Shown here: positions 62,264-64,000 of the stretch, in pieces
Numbering within the stretch: the stretch's first letter is position 1
Layout: the number at the start of each line of letters is the position of its first letter
NCBI RefSeq assembly: GCF_009754945.1
Contig: NZ_WPIN01000010.1
Coordinates: 1 to 64,000 of the forward strand
Source of the DNA: Spirosoma arboris
GTDB taxonomy: Bacteria; Bacteroidota; Bacteroidia; Cytophagales; Spirosomataceae
Direction of reading: 5' to 3'
Length of the DNA stretch: 64,000 nt
Notes under the pieces: model-generated
What the model saw: the letters and a program-made list of their open reading frames with translations, nothing else
Databases searched by the model: none
Told to the model about the DNA's origin: nothing
Program-made: the position numbers and the translations under genes

Positions 62264-62513
62264 CCTCAACTGGATGATAGTTTAAACTGTGACTGTACGT
62301 TATTTCTACGCTTAGGTCTCGGTCAATTATAGCCGATACTTCGTAGCCAAGTTGCTTCAATTTAGTCCTCGTCTCATGAATGTTAACCGGCGTCCAATAT
62401 AATCGGATGCCTTTATAGCCTTCCGGCTTGATTAGCGTACCTGCTCTTCGGTTGAGCCAAAAGGAAATATATTGGTTGTGAACCAGGCACCTGCACGACT
62501 TCACCTGACTCAA
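62264..62513 (-). pseudogene. Unidentified reading-frame fragment cut by the IS
   Basis: On the minus strand an open frame from a TTG at 62513 (MSQVKSCRCLVHNQY...) runs through YKGIRLYWTPVNIHETRT and KLKQLGYEVSAIIDRDLSVE straight into the IS right end, where it stops. The amino acid content of the second half looks coding. No ATG start and no family is recognised. Another frame of the first half (VVQVPGSQPIYFLLAQPKS) also looks protein-like, so a frameshift is possible. It follows the glycerophosphodiesterase gene by 26 bp. Confidence 0.3.
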
Positions 62514-62539
62514 TAGACTGTTTCCCTAAAAAGAATTAC

Positions 62540-63472
62540 CTACTTTATTTTAGTAGAATTAGCTGAGCTAGACTTAGTAGCTGGTAGAAGCTTAAGCGCT
62601 TGGGCCACCTCTAGGGGGCGATCTGATTCCAATATGCTCGCTCCATCCTCAATAATAGACCGGTAAGCACTTGATCGTTCTTGCTCATTAGGCAGCTTAT
62701 CATAACTCGATGCGGCCGAAATCATACACATAATCCCTTTGCCATTGAGCAATTGGTAGAGTTCCTTGTTTTCAGGTTTGATCGTTGGCCCAATGTAGGC
62801 AATCAGGTTGGCCGCCGGAATGCCCGCTTTTTCGTAGGCTTCCAGTTCCTGTTTGTTTTTGATAAAGGCCGAGAACATCCGATCTTTATTGTCCTCGTAA
62901 TAATACCGCGCCTGCTCCGGCGAATGAACCGTGAGCATCACAAAGGCGTCAGCTTTATGCTGGCGAATGATGGCCGCCGTCATCGGAAACGGCACATCTT
63001 TTCGATCCAGATTAAGTACCGTTTTACCCCTTGCCCATTCGATGGCTTCGGCTAGGGTAGGAATTCGATCTTGTGTTACATTACCCTCGGCATCTTTCAG
63101 GTGGAGTTTTTTAAGTTCTTCCCAAGTGTAGTCCGAGAGCTTGCCGGTGCCGGTTGTCATGCGGTCTAAGTTGGCGTCGTGGAGCAGCACAATAACACTG
63201 TCTTTGGTGAGCCGAGGGTCTGTCTCAAAAAAAGCAGGGGTATATTTTAGAGTATTCTCGAAGGAGGCCAGTGAGTTTTCCGCAAACCCTTTGCCCATCC
63301 CACCTCGGTGTCCACTGATGATGGGCGTTTTCTTGTTAGTCCATTTGAAATAGGCGTGAAGATCCTGAACTGTTTTTATGGGTAGCCGATGCAGAGGCTG
63401 TGCCTGTAGGAGTGTCGGGTAGGTAAAGGCTAGCAGAGCCATTACTGAAGAGAGAAGAATTCGCTGTTTCAC
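62540..63472 (-). CDS. Secreted glycerophosphodiester phosphodiesterase
   Basis: Exported enzyme of 310 residues with signal LSSVMALLAFTYPTLLQAQ. The GDPD TIM-barrel motifs are all visible: SGHRGGMGKGFAENSLASF with the catalytic His-Arg, AFFETDPRLTKDSVIVLLHD with the metal-binding Glu/Asp and second catalytic His, LDRMTTGTG, and IPTLAEAIEWARGKTVLNLD. The C-terminal part (ILESDRPLEVAQAL) closes the barrel. It hydrolyses glycerophosphodiesters to glycerol-3-phosphate and an alcohol, giving phosphate and carbon from lipids or teichoic-type polymers. It probably acts in the periplasm. Its downstream region was hit by the IS. Confidence 0.94.
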   Translation of the reverse strand: MKQRILLSSVMALLAFTYPTLLQAQPLHRLPIKTVQDLHAYFKWTNKKTPIISGHRGGMGKGFAENSLASFENTLKYTPAFFETDPRLTKDSVIVLLHDANLDRMTTGTGKLSDYTWEELKKLHLKDAEGNVTQDRIPTLAEAIEWARGKTVLNLDRKDVPFPMTAAIIRQHKADAFVMLTVHSPEQARYYYEDNKDRMFSAFIKNKQELEAYEKAGIPAANLIAYIGPTIKPENKELYQLLNGKGIMCMISAASSYDKLPNEQERSSAYRSIIEDGASILESDRPLEVAQALKLLPATKSSSANSTKIK

Positions 63473-63952
63473 CAGTTGTATGCCCTAGTTCAGTGGGCCA
63501 GATAGGAAAATAATCGTCAAATTAATTAAACTATCCTTTCGTAAGACACTTGTAATTTGATTTTACAAACGTACGTCGTCAGTTGTATATATGGTATTCT
63601 AATAAGTTGGCCAGCTTTTACATCACATTAAGCTTGGGGTAGCTAAGTGACACTTCCAGGTGCTCATATTCTTACTATTAAGTCAGCAAATTCTCCTGCC
63701 AGTAATAGCTCTACAATACTGGTAAATTACAATTTTTGTAAGTATAAATTTAGTTATTTATATGAGTAAATGTATCCATTTCTGGTCATAAAAATGGGTA
63801 TTTCTGGCTTAGGTTAGGTCTAGCGTATGCACACCGTTTAATAGATTTATTATATTTTAGTTAGTAATGAGTCATCCAGAAGATAGGGTAACTACGTATG
63901 TACTTAGCAATATACTATCTAGCCCATTCCACCTAATCACTACCCATAAATC
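63473..63952. other. AT-rich intergenic region, promoters for both flanks expected
   Basis: About 480 bp separate divergent genes. It is very AT-rich with no ORF. TTTTTGTAAGTATAAATTTAG near 63733-63753 contains TTG/TATAAATT elements that could serve the + strand gene at 63953, but spacing to a -7 box is not clear. No RNA gene or repeat is recognised. Confidence 0.35.
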
Positions 63953-64000
63953 ATGCGCACTTTTTTAACAGACGAAGAAACAATTCGTCAATTTTTACCA
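63953..64000 (+). CDS. Start of an unidentified gene, cut by the window edge
   Basis: ATG followed by 15 open codons (MRTFLTDEETIRQFLP). The beginning has a normal coding feel and a long upstream spacer. Too short to place in a family. Confidence 0.55.
   Translation, partial: MRTFLTDEETIRQFLP

Noticed and set aside
1..64000. tRNA, rRNA, riboswitch or phage genes
   Set aside because: I looked for cloverleaf arms, rRNA cores and typical riboswitch cores and saw none. The tail-fibre-like genes have no other phage genes around them.

Overview
This window comes from a Bacteroidota chromosome, most likely Cytophagales and close to Spirosoma. It carries three SusC/SusD pairs, an ECF sigma/FecR switch, three one-piece hybrid two-component regulators with AraC output domains, a seven-bladed propeller protein with a type IX secretion tail, and tail-fibre-like beta-roll proteins. 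The genus is inferred from gene families and style; no rRNA is present.

Layout. (1) 49-122: a 74-bp near-perfect palindrome built from the two ends of an IS3-type element. (2) 276-13299: ECF sigma factor, FecR anti-sigma, SusC with an N-terminal STN signalling domain, SusD, a FISUMP/sialidase-like fusion and two cytochrome c/beta-propeller proteins, all on the + strand and closely spaced. (3) 13770-14840: a stand-alone YqjM/NamA-type flavin oxidoreductase. (4) 15198-21436, minus strand: three secreted repeat proteins, divergent from a TPR-type hybrid sensor (21631-24660). (5) 25205-55666: a rhamnogalacturonan-I type utilisation region. On the minus strand it has SusC, SusD, an SGNH esterase, a PL26-like lyase with Fn3 domains, a GH105 hydrolase and a damaged acetylesterase. 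On the + strand it has a propeller-type hybrid regulator, a second SusC/SusD, a GntR regulator, an FG-GAP/ASPIC lipoprotein and a GH78 rhamnosidase. A third hybrid regulator (55669-59763) converges on the rhamnosidase. (6) 60355-64000: an HxlR regulator, a broken IS3-family element, a secreted glycerophosphodiesterase and the first 16 codons of an edge gene.

How the genes fit together (inference from families): the lyase would cut the GalA-Rha backbone, the SGNH enzymes would remove esters, GH105 would remove the unsaturated uronate and GH78 the rhamnose. The two SusCD pairs would import the oligosaccharides, and the two propeller-type hybrid sensors would detect them. The first SusCD system is instead wired to a sigma/anti-sigma switch and linked to secreted electron-transfer proteins, suggesting oxidation of an unknown substrate outside the cytoplasm.

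Most unusual signal: the IS3 transposase ORF at 61283-62249 is shifted four times, each time by +1, by short GC-rich insertions. Two are exactly 16 nt and differ at one base; the other two fit the same length and are related in reverse orientation. Removing 16 nt at each site restores a near-complete DDE transposase. A similar GC-rich block sits at the frameshift of the acetylesterase pseudogene (25362-25390). Two eroded Fic-protein remnants, sharing about 400 bp of diverged sequence, lie directly downstream of two of the hybrid regulators.
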